DNA from: Candidatus Eisenbacteria bacterium
GTDB taxonomy: Bacteria; Eisenbacteria; RBG-16-71-46
Length of the DNA stretch: 64,000 bases
Direction: 5' to 3'
Assembly (NCBI GenBank): GCA_020847735.1
Contig: JADLBL010000008.1
Span: 62,001-126,000, forward strand
A program made the position numbers and the translations under genes. The notes beneath the pieces are model-generated. The model was not told the DNA's origin and ran no database searches. It saw nothing but the letters and a program-made list of their open reading frames with translations. Shown here in pieces: positions 51,992 to 60,918 of this stretch (positions are counted from its first letter, which is position 1; every line of letters begins with the position of its first letter).

Positions 51992-52300
51992 GGAGCCGAA
52001 CGTGGCGCCAACGGCCAGGGACCGGTCGTACGACGACCTGAGCCCGATCGCGAGCGCGTAGTCGCGGGCGCTGTGACCGTTGGTGCAGGTCAGGACGCCG
52101 AACATCTGCGCCCCTTCCCGCGCCAGCGCGAACTGCGACGACGTGATCTCGAGCCCGAAGCGCGGGATGTGCAGCTCGACTTCTTCGACGAAGCGGTCGT
52201 ACGGCACCGGGAAGTAGCTCTCGGTCGGCTCGGGAACGGGAACGGCGGCGAGGTCGGCCTTGGTGGCCTCCCACCCGCCACGGTGCAGCATGAGCGTCAT
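51988..52300 (-). pseudogene. DUF932 gene, 5' (N-terminal) half
   Basis: ATG at 52300, Shine-Dalgarno AGGAGGGCGCC. Encodes the DUF932 N-terminal half (YFPVPYDRFVEEVELHIPRF, DYALAIGLRSSYDRSLAVG, ATFGSR) before running into the RIT end. DUF932 proteins are common on plasmids and phages; role unclear. Confidence 0.9.
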
Positions 52301-52309
52301 GGCGCCCTC

Positions 52310-52630
52310 CTATGATCTTGGGCTTGGGGTGATTGCCTTGTCGGGATTGAAAGGTACGATGCGGGCGGCGAGTGAAGCCTCCCGCGCGGCGAGATCCGCC
52401 GGGAACACCGACCAGTCGCCGTAGTACGTGCCGTCGTAGAAGACGAGGTCTTCGACGAAGTGGAGATCGCCGTCGCCGGCAGGCTCAGGAAGCCCCAGCT
52501 TGATCTCGCTTAGGTAGGTCACATGCACGTAGTCCACCAAGAAGACCGGGCCCTGCGAGCCCCAGTTGTCGAGGCTCTCGTCGGGGCGCAAGCGTCCGTG
52601 GAACAACTCGAGGGCCACCTGGGCGCTCAC
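52310..52630 (-). CDS. Unrecognised protein between RadC-like and DUF932 genes
   Basis: 106 aa. GTG at 52630 overlaps the RadC-like stop. Contains aromatic-rich strands (VFLVDYVHVTYLSEIKL, DLVFYDGTYYGDW). No family recognised. It ends 10 bp before the DUF932 start, so it probably shares a transcript. Confidence 0.6.
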   Translation of the reverse strand: MSAQVALELFHGRLRPDESLDNWGSQGPVFLVDYVHVTYLSEIKLGLPEPAGDGDLHFVEDLVFYDGTYYGDWSVFPADLAAREASLAARIVPFNPDKAITPSPRS

Positions 52631-53046
52631 AGCAGCTGCCGCGAGCGGAAGCTCACGACACCGCGACTGGCGACCACGACGTGATCGAGCACGCCGATGC
52701 CCAGCAACTCGCCAACCTCGACGAGTCGCTTGGTGATTGCGAGATCCTCCTCTGAGGGCTCGGGGTCGCCCGAGGGGTGGTTGTGCACCAGCACCACGGA
52801 AGCGGCTGAGGCCAGGATGGCGGGCTTGAACACCTCGCGCGGATGAACGATCGAGGCGTTGAGGCTGCCGACCGAGACGGTCTCGACGGCGTCCACCTCG
52901 TGCCGAGCGTTCAGCAGGACCACGAGGAAGTGCTCGCGCTCGAGCCGCCTCATACGCGGCAGGAGCTTGGCGACGTCCTCGGGGCCTCGGATCAGGACGG
53001 GCTTCCTTCCACGGTAGCGGCGGCGGGTGAGTTCTCGGACATACAC
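52627..53046 (-). CDS. RadC-like JAB domain protein
   Basis: 139 aa. GTG at 53046 with AAGGAG 7-8 nt upstream; longer in-frame starts to 53211 are unsupported. JAMM signature HNHPSGDPEPSEEDLAIT and DHVVVASRGVVSFR identify a stand-alone RadC domain, often found on mobile elements near anti-restriction genes. Function unsettled. Confidence 0.88.
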   Translation of the reverse strand: MYVRELTRRRYRGRKPVLIRGPEDVAKLLPRMRRLEREHFLVVLLNARHEVDAVETVSVGSLNASIVHPREVFKPAILASAASVVLVHNHPSGDPEPSEEDLAITKRLVEVGELLGIGVLDHVVVASRGVVSFRSRQLL

Positions 53047-53219
53047 GGGGTGGCTCCTTGCAGGGGCGGGAAAGAAGAAGGGCCCCAAGCGACGTGCGCG
53101 AGGAGCCCCATGGTTGGAAAGAGCGAACAACTGACGGGAGAAGGTGCGACGAGTCGCCGACGTTTCGGAATCAGCAGCCGTCCGTGGCCCCCGATAGCAC
53201 GCAACGACCACTGAGGGTC

Positions 53220-54053
53220 CTACGCGCCAGCGATCTCGCCGACACCTTCCCCGTCACTGATGGCCACGAGTTGCTCGTCGGGCCAGGTGCCGCGCCACTG
53301 TTGGCAGTGGGCGAAGTACTCGCACTCGGTGCAACGCCAGCTCGGGTTGGGAAAGAAGTGCTCGGTCTCGATCGCGAGGGACACCTCGCGGATGAGGCGA
53401 GCGGTCCAGCCGAGATCCTCGACCGACCGGGTGGTTGGGTGCCGCTCCAGCCGCGGCTTCGCGGTCTTGAGCAACATGTCGAGGCGGAGCTTGGGGATGT
53501 CCCCGTGCTGGAGAAGGAACGCGAGCGCGTACGTCGAGAGCTGCAGGTGCCGTTCGAGCCCTCCTTGTTCGAGGGTCCGGCCGGCAGTCTTCAGGTCGAC
53601 GAGCGTCTGGTCTGCTTCCACGAGGTCGATGATCCCGCGGATACGCACATCGAGGAGTTCTCCGGTCTCGGGATCGACCAGGTCGAGCTCGAATGGCTGC
53701 TCGACCGCGACCGGCATGGTTCCGTTCCCGGACTCCACGTAGAGCTGGAGCATCGCGCGGCCCTTCTCGGCCAAGGAGTCCTTCGACTCCCGCTCCGAGA
53801 AGACGAGCGGCTCCACGTTCTGTGCGTACCAGTCCGCGTCAAAGACCTTGAGGACTTCGGCCATGTCAGCCGTGCGCCCGGCGAGCCGCTCCTTGTGGAA
53901 CCACTCGACGGCGGCATGCACCGACGTGCCGAATGCCATGGAGGCGACCCGCCACGGCCTCGGGATCTTGTCGATGTACTGGAAGCGGTACTTGAGAGGG
54001 CAGCCGAGGTAGGTGTTGACCTGGCTAACGGAGATGACGCGCTTCGGCTCCAT
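53220..54053 (-). CDS. PD-(D/E)XK nuclease (RecB/Cas4-like)
   Basis: 277 aa. N-terminal SVSQVNTYLGCPLKYRFQYI carries the first Cys, and the C-terminal CTECEYFAHC completes a four-Cys Fe-S-type set. Active-site segment: GIIDLVEADQTLVDLKTAG (Asp ... DLK). Start ATG overlaps the annealing-protein candidate by 29 bp. Family role: single-strand exonuclease in recombination. Confidence 0.85.
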   Translation of the reverse strand: MEPKRVISVSQVNTYLGCPLKYRFQYIDKIPRPWRVASMAFGTSVHAAVEWFHKERLAGRTADMAEVLKVFDADWYAQNVEPLVFSERESKDSLAEKGRAMLQLYVESGNGTMPVAVEQPFELDLVDPETGELLDVRIRGIIDLVEADQTLVDLKTAGRTLEQGGLERHLQLSTYALAFLLQHGDIPKLRLDMLLKTAKPRLERHPTTRSVEDLGWTARLIREVSLAIETEHFFPNPSWRCTECEYFAHCQQWRGTWPDEQLVAISDGEGVGEIAGA

Positions 54054-54750
54054 TCCCGCCGTTCCCGTTGCCGGGGGCGGCGTTCAGGAGCTCGTCGATC
54101 ATCTTCGTGGCGGCCACCTTCGTGATCTCGGCGAGATCCGAGACCTCGAAGAGGTCCTTCAGGCGATTCTCGGCGGCTTCCTTCTGGAATCCCTGGCCCG
54201 ACATGATGCGGAACAGGTACCTGCGCTGCGCTTCGGACATCGGCTCGTTGCCATTGCTCGACCGGGGCGGTCGGCTGTGGCCGTTGCTGCGCGAGCGCGC
54301 AGTTCCGTTGCCGTTGCCGGAGTGGCGAGGTGAGCGGGCGGCGATCGGGGCACCCGACCCGGGGCTAGAGTCCCGGTTCAGGCTGACGCCGTCCAACTCC
54401 TCGTAGGAGACGACGCCGACATTGACGGCGTCGCGGAGAGCGCGGGCCTTGGCCCGGGTCTCGGCCACGCGGATCAGGTGCGGTGCGAGGAACTCATCGA
54501 CGTTCTCGGGACAAGCATCGCCGACAGCTTCGAAGAGTCCCTTCGCGGTCTGGACCTCGGCCTTGACGATGGCGAGGCGACCATTCTCCTCCGTGGGGAT
54601 CTGGAGGATCGAGGTGCAGACCTTGAGCAGGCCTTCCTCGTGCGCCTGGTTGAGCAGGCCGGCATAGAGTACGACGTCCTTGGAACCGACGACGTTGCCC
54701 ACGCGGTCATGGACATCGACCGTGCGGACGAGTTGCTGATCGGCCTTCAT
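54025..54750 (-). CDS. Erf/Rad52-like single-strand annealing protein candidate
   Basis: 241 aa. ATG at 54750 with AGGAGGCCTTCC. Resembles phage/plasmid annealing proteins: LLNQAHEEGLLKVCTSILQI, then IRVAETRAKARALRDAVNVG, an Asn/Gly/Ser-rich linker and a C-terminal helical domain (SEAQRRYLFRIMSGQGF). Coupled to the PD-(D/E)XK gene, an exonuclease-annealing pair as in phage recombination modules. Assignment from motif resemblance only. Confidence 0.55.
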   Translation of the reverse strand: MKADQQLVRTVDVHDRVGNVVGSKDVVLYAGLLNQAHEEGLLKVCTSILQIPTEENGRLAIVKAEVQTAKGLFEAVGDACPENVDEFLAPHLIRVAETRAKARALRDAVNVGVVSYEELDGVSLNRDSSPGSGAPIAARSPRHSGNGNGTARSRSNGHSRPPRSSNGNEPMSEAQRRYLFRIMSGQGFQKEAAENRLKDLFEVSDLAEITKVAATKMIDELLNAAPGNGNGGNGAEARHLR

Positions 54751-54935
54751 GGAAGGCCTCCTGACAAGGGGCGGGTGAGCCGGAGGCACGAGCGCTTCCG
54801 AACTGCGTTGTCAGCGTAGGGCATTGGTGATCAGCTTCGTAGGGGGGCTGACGTGCGCTAGACTACGCATCATTGTGGACAAGTGTCGGTGCGAGCATGC
54901 GCTACGCATTGCAGGGCCTCGTTCAGGTTGAGGGT

Positions 54936-56345
54936 ATGCGCGACATCCTATTCGTCAGCCATGCAAATCCAGAGGACAACGCCTTTGCCGAATGGCTGGC
55001 GCTTCAGCTCGCCGTCGCCGGCTACCCGGTGTGGTGCGACCTAACGCGGCTTCTGGGCGGTGAAGACTTCTGGAATGACATCGAAGTGGCGATCAGGACT
55101 CGCTCGATCAAGTTCCTCTTCGTACTCAGCCGCACATCCAACACAAAGCAAGGGGCTCTCAAAGAGCTCCAAGTCGCCGAAAATGTGGCTCGCGATGACA
55201 AGCTGGACCGTTTCATCCTGCCCTTGGCGATCGATGATCTCCCGCCGCGACAGGCGAATATCGCCCTAACGCGTCTGACATCCTTGAGCTTCTCGCCCAG
55301 TTGGGCGCGCGGCCTCGCCCAGCTCTTGAAGCGCTTGGAGGAGGACGGCGTACCGAAGGCACCGCAGTTCGGGCCGGAGACCGTGACGAAGTGGTGGCGA
55401 ACACGCTTCAGTTCGTCCATGGGCGTACGCTCGCAGCCGGAGCAGCTTGTCTCGAACTGGTTTCCGATACTCAGTCCCGTACGGTTGCACTTTCACACCG
55501 TGCGCTATCGCCCATCGCCTGCAGTCGGCGTTGGCCCGATCGCGCTTCCAACCGCACTACCCTGGCACTGCGTCAGCAAGGATCCTTATCTCGTCTCGTT
55601 CGCACCAGCCTCCGCGCTGGACGGACACCTAGGACCCTTTGTTTCGATCCAGCGCAGTGAAGTGTTGGAACTTGACGAGGCTGCAGCACCAGCCCGCCGC
55701 AAGTACTGGACGGAAGACGAGGAACGCGCAGGCCTCGTTGAGTTGCTCTCAGCGGCGTGGGACCAGATGGTCAGAACCAAGGGGCTCTCGACCTACGCCT
55801 TTTCCAATCGTGGCCGGGCTTTCTACTTCGTGGATGGAACTTCCTCAGAGAACCGTGTCACCTTCAGAGCGCTGGACGACGGAAGCGCCCGCTATCGGCA
55901 AGTCGTTGGTTTCAAGACGGTGCAGAAGGCCACGCCTGGCCAAGGTCCACGGCTTCGTTACTGGCATTTCGCGCTCGAGGCGCGACCAATCCTCTCTCCC
56001 TCGCTCGGCTTCGCGATCAAGCCCCACCTGCTCTTCTCAGACGATGGACGAGTGCTTTGGTCAAGCAAGGAGCGGATGCACAAGGCTGGCCGCTCGCAGC
56101 GGCGCAACTGGTGGAACGATGACTGGCGGGACCGAATCATCGGCTCCATGGCCTGGTTGGCTGAAGGTGATGAGAAGATTTCACTTCCGACGAGCGCAGG
56201 CGACGCAATCCCGGTGAGCCGGCTGCCGCTTCAGTTTGAATGTCCGCTTTCTTTCGATGAGGACGATCTTGAGGGACCGCCGCTCGAAGAAGACTTCGTC
56301 GACACCGAAGACGACGAGGCCGACGACTCGGAAGAGCTCGTCTGA
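54936..56345 (+). CDS. TIR-APAZ effector of a short-Argonaute (SPARTA-like) system
   Basis: About 469 aa if ATG at 54936 is used (MRDILFVSHANPED); ATG at 54897 or TTG at 54873 would lengthen it. TIR domain: DILFVSHANPEDNAFAEWL, GYPVWCDLTRLLGGEDFWND with the acidic residues of an NADase site. From about residue 160 the APAZ-like half follows (NWFPILSPVRLHFHTVRYRP). The tail is acidic. The pair with the downstream Argonaute matches SPARTA, where guide-target binding by Ago triggers TIR NAD+ depletion. Confidence 0.88.
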   Translation: MRDILFVSHANPEDNAFAEWLALQLAVAGYPVWCDLTRLLGGEDFWNDIEVAIRTRSIKFLFVLSRTSNTKQGALKELQVAENVARDDKLDRFILPLAIDDLPPRQANIALTRLTSLSFSPSWARGLAQLLKRLEEDGVPKAPQFGPETVTKWWRTRFSSSMGVRSQPEQLVSNWFPILSPVRLHFHTVRYRPSPAVGVGPIALPTALPWHCVSKDPYLVSFAPASALDGHLGPFVSIQRSEVLELDEAAAPARRKYWTEDEERAGLVELLSAAWDQMVRTKGLSTYAFSNRGRAFYFVDGTSSENRVTFRALDDGSARYRQVVGFKTVQKATPGQGPRLRYWHFALEARPILSPSLGFAIKPHLLFSDDGRVLWSSKERMHKAGRSQRRNWWNDDWRDRIIGSMAWLAEGDEKISLPTSAGDAIPVSRLPLQFECPLSFDEDDLEGPPLEEDFVDTEDDEADDSEELV

Positions 56346-57897
56346 CCTGGGCCGCAACGCAAGCGCCCCGGCCCAGTCGCCTGGGCCGTCCGTCATCGTC
56401 CTGGAAGAGCCGACGCTCAGCTTCCGCCACGGCCAGGCGGTAGAGGATCCACGCGACGGGCTGACATTGTTCGGCCCACTCGAGACCGCGAGCCCATACG
56501 GGCTACGCGTTGGCGTTATCGGAACTCAGGGCGGTCTCGCGCTCTATCGTGCCTGGGTCGAGCGCATCCAGGGGCCGCTTCAGGATGCTGGAGCGCCCAT
56601 CTCGAACCCTCCGTTTCCGGGCTTCGAAAGCGCGTTCCGGATTCCTTGGGCGCCGACGCCAACAACCGCGATCGTGATCACTGAGGCCATGCTCAACGCG
56701 GTCGTCTTCTTGAGCGACCGCCACGAACGGGTCTTCAAGACGGTCGGACTATTCTCCGACCGCATCATTGCCGCGCTACAAAGCGATGACGTCGCCGTGG
56801 ACTTGTGGTACGTCGTCATCCCCGATGTGGTCCACGAGAACTGCAGGCCCCGCTCGACTATAGCGACAGGGTTGAAGCTCGCGTCCCCTAGCAGCCTCTC
56901 CCCCAGTCGTGCCCGAAAGCTCTGGGGTGCCCCATCACTGTTCGCTGAGGACAACGCGCTGGCCGACATCCACCGCTACGAGGTGGACTTTCACGACCAA
57001 CTGAAGGCGCGACTCCTGCACCACAACGCTCCGACCCAGATCGTGCGTGAGAGCACGCTCTGCCTCGCCGCTCCCGGAGCGACACCGCCGCCACGCGGAC
57101 GGGACAAGAGTGGGCTTCAAGCCGCGATCGCTTGGAGCCTTTCGACTGCGGCGTTCTACAAGGCGGGAGGCCGGCCGTGGAAGATCGAGCGCATCAGGGA
57201 TGGTGTCTGTTACGTGGGCCTCGTGTTCAAGCAGGATCTGAAGCATCAGGACCCTCGCACGGCGTGTTGCGCCGCTCAGATGTTCCTCGACTCCGGGGAC
57301 GGCATCGTGTTTCGCGGTGCCGTGGGTCCGTGGTTGACCCGCGGCCGCAGTGAGTTCCATCTCACGCGGGCGGCCGCGCGCGAGTTAGTGTCCCTTGCCG
57401 TCGAGGCGTACCGCCAGAAGACGGGAGCCCCGCCGAAGGAACTCTTCCTGCATGGCAAGGTCTTCTTCGAGCATGAGGAATGGAGCGGCTTCCAAGAGGC
57501 GGTCGACCCAGCGGTTACAAACATCGTGGGCATTCGCATCCGCGACGAGTTCGACCTTCGGCTCTATCGACTGGGCACCCGTCCAGTCCTTCGTGGTACG
57601 GCGCTCTTGCGGCATCCACGCTCGGCCTACCTGTGGACGCGAGGTTTCACTCCGCGCCTTCGCACCTATGTGGGCCGGGAGGTGCCGCGCCCGCTTCGGG
57701 TGGACATCTTGCGTGGTTCTGCAGATCTTCGGACAGTGCTTGGCGATATCCTGGCGCTCACCAAGCTCAACTACAACACGTGCATACTCGGCGACGGCCT
57801 TCCGGTCACACTGCGGTTCGCCGACCATGTCGGCGAAGTCCTGACCGCAGCGCCACTCAAGGAGCACAATCCGCTCCCATTCAAGCTCTACATCTGA
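56236..57897 (+). CDS. Short prokaryotic Argonaute (MID-PIWI)
   Basis: Homology starts near residue 53 (VIVLEEPTLSFRHGQAVEDP) and ends with the Argonaute tail NPLPFKLYI. LTKLNYNTCILGDGLPVTLR is the PIWI C-terminal core. Length and lack of a PAZ or N domain fit short pAgo. The start is uncertain: ATG 56236 overlaps the TIR gene by 110 bp; TTG 56269 has GAGG 6 nt upstream. No catalytic DEDX tetrad is evident, so it is probably guide-dependent but non-cleaving. Confidence 0.85.
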   Translation: MNVRFLSMRTILRDRRSKKTSSTPKTTRPTTRKSSSDLGRNASAPAQSPGPSVIVLEEPTLSFRHGQAVEDPRDGLTLFGPLETASPYGLRVGVIGTQGGLALYRAWVERIQGPLQDAGAPISNPPFPGFESAFRIPWAPTPTTAIVITEAMLNAVVFLSDRHERVFKTVGLFSDRIIAALQSDDVAVDLWYVVIPDVVHENCRPRSTIATGLKLASPSSLSPSRARKLWGAPSLFAEDNALADIHRYEVDFHDQLKARLLHHNAPTQIVRESTLCLAAPGATPPPRGRDKSGLQAAIAWSLSTAAFYKAGGRPWKIERIRDGVCYVGLVFKQDLKHQDPRTACCAAQMFLDSGDGIVFRGAVGPWLTRGRSEFHLTRAAARELVSLAVEAYRQKTGAPPKELFLHGKVFFEHEEWSGFQEAVDPAVTNIVGIRIRDEFDLRLYRLGTRPVLRGTALLRHPRSAYLWTRGFTPRLRTYVGREVPRPLRVDILRGSADLRTVLGDILALTKLNYNTCILGDGLPVTLRFADHVGEVLTAAPLKEHNPLPFKLYI

Positions 57898-58403
57898 CGG
57901 CCAGCCGCCACCGCCAACCCCAGCGCGTCGAACATGTGGAGCCAGTACTTGTCGCGTGGACGCAGCCCAAGCGCTGCCCGCGCGGGGCGCTTCGGGACCA
58001 GATCAAAGAGCTGCTTGAAGTCCCCGGCCACGAGCCTCTCAGCCACGTCGATCTTCGTTGCGCGTGGGTTGCCCACGACGACCTGCCGCACCTGCTCGGG
58101 CGTCAGTTCGACGACCCGCAGTCCGAGATCCTCGGCCCTTCCTCGCAGTTCCTGATCGATCACCGAGAGGAGTGCCGCCCGCTTGGTGGGCAGCGCGTAC
58201 GGCTTCTCGATGGCGACGACCTGCGGGCCGTGTTCCTCGATTGCGGCGAGCACGATACGCCGCGCTTGCCCGATGACATCGTGTGGGCGGTGCCCGTTGC
58301 GCAGCGTGTGCACGCCGAACGAGACGAGTTGGCGATCGCGGATGATGGCGAGGCCCATCTCCTTGGTTCCCGGATCGATTCCGAGGATGGTGTTCTGTTG
58401 CAT
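57888..58403 (-). CDS. RuvC-like nuclease 1
   Basis: 171 aa, RuvC/RNase H fold. First Asp in LGIDPGTKEMGLAI, Glu in VVAIEKPYALP, last Asp in KYWLHMFDALGLAVA. Likely a Holliday-junction resolvase. Its end overlaps the Argonaute gene tail by 10 bp (convergent). Resembles the second RuvC-like protein at 58521 in the C-terminal motif. Confidence 0.75.
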   Translation of the reverse strand: MQQNTILGIDPGTKEMGLAIIRDRQLVSFGVHTLRNGHRPHDVIGQARRIVLAAIEEHGPQVVAIEKPYALPTKRAALLSVIDQELRGRAEDLGLRVVELTPEQVRQVVVGNPRATKIDVAERLVAGDFKQLFDLVPKRPARAALGLRPRDKYWLHMFDALGLAVAAGRQM

Positions 58404-58520
58404 GACGGTGGTTCGTGACAGGTATTCAAATGCCCTCCCGGGCTGCCCGTGTTGGGTTCCCTGCGGACCCCATGGAGACAGCGGCGTTCCGGCAAGGCGG
58501 AATCGCAGACTTCGACCGGA

Positions 58521-59036
58521 TTACCGGCCGCGGGAGGGCGGTTGCGAGGACCGCTGGTGATGAATCGCCAGCGCCACCGCGTCGAAGAGGTTGTACCAGT
58601 ACCGCTCCTTCCAGCGGCGGTCCTGCGTGAGATGCACGCGGAGCTGCGGGAAGCGGTGTGCGACGGCCACGGCAACCTCAGCCTTCCTGGCCCAGCCATT
58701 GCCGACGAGGCCCTTGCGCACGGTCTGGGGCGCGTAGCCAGCGAATGTGGCCGACTTCCGACTCGCAACGCGACGAACGGCGCGGGTGAGCTTGTGCAGG
58801 TCGTCCAGCCACGGCAGCGGGTGGGCGTGCGTCTTCTCCACGACGATCGCCGTCGGCTTGTGGCTGTTTGCCCACCGCTGCACGTGCTGGCGCGCTACGG
58901 CAAGCCGGCGCGTCCGCGGCACGTCTCGCAGGTTGAGTACGCCGCTGGCGGCGAGTCGGCGACCGGCGAGGACGGCGTAGCCGAGTTCGCGGAGTCCGGG
59001 ATCGAGGGCGAGGATGGTCTCAGGTGTCTTGCGCAT
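58521..59036 (-). CDS. RuvC-like nuclease 2
   Basis: 171 aa, same fold and size as the neighbour at 57888-58403: ILALDPGLRELGYAV, IVVEKTHAHPLP, RYWYNLFDAVALAI. Overlaps the end of the HTH gene at 59020 by 17 bp. The two copies may resolve different junctions or act as a heterodimer (inference). Confidence 0.72.
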   Translation of the reverse strand: MRKTPETILALDPGLRELGYAVLAGRRLAASGVLNLRDVPRTRRLAVARQHVQRWANSHKPTAIVVEKTHAHPLPWLDDLHKLTRAVRRVASRKSATFAGYAPQTVRKGLVGNGWARKAEVAVAVAHRFPQLRVHLTQDRRWKERYWYNLFDAVALAIHHQRSSQPPSRGR

Positions 59037-59556
59037 GGCGTTTGAGGAGATAAATGAAAAGCGCGGTTCGTGAGCGACGGATGCGTTCCGCCGGGACGGC
59101 CATCGTTCTGGCCAGTGCCCGCTGGATCACGCGGTCCGGGTAGAGGTTCAACGCGGCCTGTAATGGCTCCTCATCTCCCGCTTCACCGAGTGCCTTCTGT
59201 AGGCTCACCACCGAGAAGAGGCGGCTGGGATCGGGCGCCGGAGCCTGCGCCGTCCTGGGAGTGGGCGCTTCAACTCGCCGCATGGTCACGCGAACATGGC
59301 CGTTGAGCCGCTGGGCATCGAGGTAGCCTGACTTCCGAAGATGGCCGAGCCACGAGCGAACCGTTCCCTCTGGGAGTCCCATCTCGAGCCCGATCGACGC
59401 TGGCTCCACCTCGAAGCTGTCAGCTCCGGCGGGCTGCCGTGCCAACAACTCGAGGTAGAGCCAGATACCCGCGCGCATGCGTCGCAGGTGAACTGCCTGT
59501 GGGTGCGCGATCAGGCGGCGCTCGAGGGTGAGGGTGATGGGGCTAGACGTGTTCAC
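59020..59556 (-). CDS. HTH protein A of a paralogous pair
   Basis: 178 aa, GTG at 59556. A winged-HTH (GLEMGLPEGTVRSWLGHLRK, SGYLDAQRLNGHVRVTMRR) is followed by a C-terminal region with PAERIRRSRTALFIYLLKR, nearly repeated in the next gene. The pattern resembles plasmid initiator or control proteins, but I cannot name a family. Overlaps neighbours on both sides. Confidence 0.6.
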   Translation of the reverse strand: MNTSSPITLTLERRLIAHPQAVHLRRMRAGIWLYLELLARQPAGADSFEVEPASIGLEMGLPEGTVRSWLGHLRKSGYLDAQRLNGHVRVTMRRVEAPTPRTAQAPAPDPSRLFSVVSLQKALGEAGDEEPLQAALNLYPDRVIQRALARTMAVPAERIRRSRTALFIYLLKRHAQDT

Positions 59557-60175
59557 GATGGGGTTGGCTTAGCTTGGTGAGCAGGAAGCGGAAGAGAGCT
59601 GTCCTGGAGCGACGAATCTGCCGGGCGGGAGTCGCCTCGACGCGCTGGAGCGCGCGACGAACGGTCTCCTCAGGATGCGCCCCGAGAAGGTCGCGCATCT
59701 CCTCGACATCTGCCTCGGGGCCGAGGACCGTGAGAACACGATCGAGCAACTCGCCTCCTTCCCCCTGCCCCCCAACCTCCGGCTGTGATGCTGAAGCTGC
59801 TGCTGCAGCGCTGCTGCTGACGGGAACCTCACCTTGTGCGCGGCGCATTTCGCTGCTCGCAGCGGGCGCACTTGCGCGTGGAGAGTCCACCTTGCCAGGC
59901 CACAATGCGAGCTGGATGACAAGGTACGGAGCCGGGTTCAAGGTGCGGATCAGGCCGAGGTCGGTGAGCTTGGCGAGATCGGCGAGCAACGCCGGCTCGT
60001 CGATCATCAGCGCCGCAGTGACTTGCTCGGAGCGCTTGCTGACCACACCATTGAAGTTGGCGGCCTTGATGAGTGCGAGATACGTCCAGACGGCATCGCC
60101 GACGTTGCTCCGAAACTCGGGCACGGCGAGCAGCCCGCCAATCAGGACGTCGTGAAGTTGCGCGACGCTCGTCAT
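59543..60175 (-). CDS. HTH protein B of a paralogous pair
   Basis: 210 aa, ATG at 60175 overlaps the XRE stop (ATGA). N-terminal winged-HTH-like region (GDAVWTYLALIKAANFNGVV ... LADLAKLTDLGLI), Ala/Ser linker, then PARQIRRSRTALFRFLLTK as in protein A. Possible DNA-binding replication or regulation factor, unproven. Confidence 0.6.
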   Translation of the reverse strand: MTSVAQLHDVLIGGLLAVPEFRSNVGDAVWTYLALIKAANFNGVVSKRSEQVTAALMIDEPALLADLAKLTDLGLIRTLNPAPYLVIQLALWPGKVDSPRASAPAASSEMRRAQGEVPVSSSAAAAASASQPEVGGQGEGGELLDRVLTVLGPEADVEEMRDLLGAHPEETVRRALQRVEATPARQIRRSRTALFRFLLTKLSQPHREHV

Positions 60176-60456
60176 GTATGCGGCTGGACTTCCTCCGCGA
60201 AGGTGCTGCCGGCCTGCGTGTACAGGCCCCAGTAGAGCGACTCGACCAGCGTGTCGAGGGCTCTCGCGAGAAGGAACAGATTGGTTACCGATGGCAGGTA
60301 GCGCCCACGCTCCCACGCAGAGACGACCGAACGGGTGCGCCCAATACGAGCGCCGAGGTCGCGCTGGCTGAGGCCGGCCGCGATCCGGTAGCTGCGGATC
60401 TGGTTCGGGTGGCGCGACGGTTGCTGGTTGAGGCGTGGGGTCTTCTGGATCGGCAT
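60172..60456 (-). CDS. XRE-family transcriptional regulator
   Basis: 94 aa. HTH: IRSYRIAAGLSQRDLGARIG, RTRSVVSAWERGRYLPS. First gene of the unit running to 57888; probably its repressor. No Shine-Dalgarno is obvious; the transcript may be nearly leaderless. Confidence 0.82.
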   Translation of the reverse strand: MPIQKTPRLNQQPSRHPNQIRSYRIAAGLSQRDLGARIGRTRSVVSAWERGRYLPSVTNLFLLARALDTLVESLYWGLYTQAGSTFAEEVQPHT

Positions 60457-60521
60457 GCCGCCACTCTACAAGCTAATAGAATCCTGCCAAGATGGGGGCA
60501 CGCGCCGTTTTCGCGCCAGCG

Positions 60522-60867
60522 TGTGGATAAGTGGCGCTTGACCACCCCTCAGAAGCGTGTTTGACGCGTCCGCCCCACTTCCCGAGTTGTCCACAGGGTG
60601 GCAGGCTCAGAGCATGTCCAAGTCCGCTTCCCCTTCCCCCGATCGCCCGAATGTGGCGTGCTCACGATCAGACGGCATCGCGAACGAACGCTTCGCGCTG
60701 GGCCTGACACGAGGTGACGTCGATGAGTTCCGAGAACTTATCCACATGGAGTGCGGCGAGTCGTTGAGCCACGAAGAGGCCTGGAATCGGGCCACGGAAG
60801 TGCTCGCACTCTTCCGGATGCTCCTCGGCCCGTTGCCGGAGGATCAATCGGGCTCGACTTATCCACA
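60522..60867. promoter_or_regulatory. Cluster of DnaA-box-like sites (candidate origin)
   Basis: TGTGGATAA at 60522-60530, TTGTCCACA at 60587-60595 (one mismatch), TTATCCACA at 60738-60746 and 60859-60867. Three exact consensus boxes and one near match in 346 bp, beside the HTH/XRE genes and the recombinase. The last two lie inside the ORF at 60614-60913. Confidence 0.55.
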
Positions 60868-60913
60868 GGCCGGGCCCTTGACGGCAACGCGCGGAGCCGG
60901 AATTACTGAATAG
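60614..60913 (+). CDS. Small unrecognised protein over the DnaA-box cluster
   Basis: 99 aa from ATG at 60614. Helical, acidic middle (GDVDEFRELIHMECGESLSH ... ATEVLALFRMLLG). No family recognised. It ends 5 bp before the recombinase start, and a shared transcript is likely. It could instead be a chance frame over an origin. Confidence 0.45.
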   Translation: MSKSASPSPDRPNVACSRSDGIANERFALGLTRGDVDEFRELIHMECGESLSHEEAWNRATEVLALFRMLLGPLPEDQSGSTYPQAGPLTATRGAGITE

Positions 60914-60918
60914 GCAGC

